In this document: one piece after another, positions 63,392-64,000 of the stretch
How positions within the stretch are numbered: position 1 is the stretch's first letter
Layout of the letters: each line of letters starts with the position of its first letter
NCBI RefSeq assembly: GCF_001050275.1
Contig: NZ_BBYA01000009.1
Span: 186,001 to 250,000, forward strand
DNA: 64,000 bases
Direction of reading: 5' to 3'
Origin: Leptolinea tardivitalis
GTDB lineage: Bacteria > Chloroflexota > Anaerolineae > Anaerolineales > Anaerolineaceae
Program-made: the position numbers and the translations under genes
The notes under the pieces: generated by a model
Told to the model about the DNA's origin: nothing
Seen by the model: only the letters and a program-made list of their open reading frames with translations
The model's database searches: none

Positions 63392-64000
63392 TCAGGCAGT
63401 AATTTTGCCTGCCGCCGCCAGTTCACGGCCGGCATGGAAGGCCGCCGTATTGGCCGCCCAGACTGCTGGTTTGGCATTGACCTGTTTGAGTGCCTGCACC
63501 CACATTGTTTCGGGGAAGGCATCAAATGGCGCCACAACACTGAGTACTCCCATCATCACCACATTGGCGATTCGGCCGGTCTGGTCGCCCAGTTCCAGTG
63601 CCTTGCCCAGCACATCCACTTTGATGGTGCGGTATCCTTTCAGGTTTTCCATGATCTGGTCATCAGATGGGTATTGTTCTTTCGGGAATCCCAGAGGCAA
63701 AATGCAGGTATCCGCCAGCAGTACCGTACCACCCGGCTTTAACAGGGATAGAAAATCAGGCCGCAGCACTTCACTCTTTTCCATGACGATCAGGCAGTCA
63801 GTGGTTCCGGGCAGGAACAGCGGGCTGGATGTTTTTCCGCAGGCGAAGGTGCTGATCACCGGTCCGCCCATTTGAGCCATACCGTGGGTTTCACCTTTAA
63901 TAATATTCTCTTTGTCGTAACCTGCCAGAAATGCCAGTTGTGTGAGTACATGCCCGAAGAAAAGATTTCCCTGACCGCCCACCCCGCGGATGGAGAGGGA
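63392..64000 (-). CDS. iorB: Indolepyruvate ferredoxin oxidoreductase subunit beta (IorB-like), N-terminus cut by window edge
   Basis: 203 residues are seen; the frame runs to the right edge (SLSIRGVGGQGNLF), so a few N-terminal codons are missing. 'GVGGQGNLFFGHVLTQLAFL' and 'GETHGMAQMGGPVISTFACG' are the 2-oxoacid:acceptor oxidoreductase gamma-domain signatures. With the alpha subunit (presumably just outside) it oxidises aryl pyruvates to aryl-acetyl-CoA and CO2, reducing ferredoxin. That pairs with the ADP-forming synthetase and could feed the HydABC hydrogenase. Confidence 0.92.
   Translation of the reverse strand, partial: SLSIRGVGGQGNLFFGHVLTQLAFLAGYDKENIIKGETHGMAQMGGPVISTFACGKTSSPLFLPGTTDCLIVMEKSEVLRPDFLSLLKPGGTVLLADTCILPLGFPKEQYPSDDQIMENLKGYRTIKVDVLGKALELGDQTGRIANVVMMGVLSVVAPFDAFPETMWVQALKQVNAKPAVWAANTAAFHAGRELAAAGKITA

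Overview
The window looks like part of the chromosome of a strictly anaerobic, fermentative bacterium. It carries a trimeric electron-bifurcating type [FeFe]-hydrogenase (HydABC), an indolepyruvate ferredoxin oxidoreductase subunit beside an ADP-forming acyl-CoA synthetase, an aldo/keto reductase with a 4Fe-4S tail, a PerR-like regulator with a one-Cys-type peroxiredoxin, and two proteins of the F420-linked deazaflavin nitroreductase family. The style of the genes (MoxR/DUF58/DUF4129 cluster, many Gfo/Idh/MocA and SDR oxidoreductases, membrane-anchored C-rich-linker proteins, intergenic palindromic repeats) suggests Chloroflexota, probably Anaerolineae. That placement is inference: no rRNA or marker tree is available here. 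No tRNA, rRNA, transposase, phage gene or cas gene was seen.

Layout. 1-2740: the end of an ATC-hydrolase-family gene, a 108-bp tandem repeat array, an orphan CRISPR array of 8 repeats, a DUF4013 membrane protein, and a 14-bp tandem repeat. 2741-5101: an acetyltransferase and a FIST-GGDEF sensor cyclase. 5194-11106: a catabolic locus (class II aldolase, class III aminotransferase, internal terminator, MFS transporter, FGGY kinase), divergent from a TetR regulator with two clear 19-bp operators. 11074-14641: a decayed PhnB-like gene, a membrane GGDEF protein, then the PerR-like regulator and peroxiredoxin behind a consensus Per box. 14775-23596: mixed metabolic and hypothetical genes, with a family of 28-bp palindromes at 19760-20042. 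23609-28202: carAB with a long leader holding an intrinsic terminator and a possible Arg-rich leader peptide. 28212-35651: sugar oxidoreductases, a GH5 glycosidase, membrane proteins and a MarR regulator.

36203-42929: a lipoprotein-dependent ABC transporter of the nitrate/sulfonate/taurine class, joined head-to-tail to hydC-hydB-hydA and closed by a strong terminator. 42983-45451: a UbiA-family prenyltransferase, a nitroreductase remnant, a histidine phosphatase and a second ATC-hydrolase-family protein. 45586-50368: a tightly overlapping MoxR-DUF58-DUF4129 cluster on the minus strand. 50607-55247: DinB, a Gfo/Idh oxidoreductase with a two-domain VOC protein, and a MerR regulator with an aldo/keto reductase. 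55362-59281: larB-larE-larC overlapping an aldo/keto reductase with a ferredoxin tail, but no larA. 59445-64000: YegP-like, F420-type and B3/B4-domain proteins, then the ADP-forming acyl-CoA synthetase and the truncated indolepyruvate oxidoreductase subunit.

The best candidates for something undescribed are the TetR-controlled aldolase/aminotransferase/kinase pathway, the ABC transporter built into the hydrogenase operon, the larBEC-ferredoxin-AKR operon, and the Gfo/Idh plus double-VOC pair.
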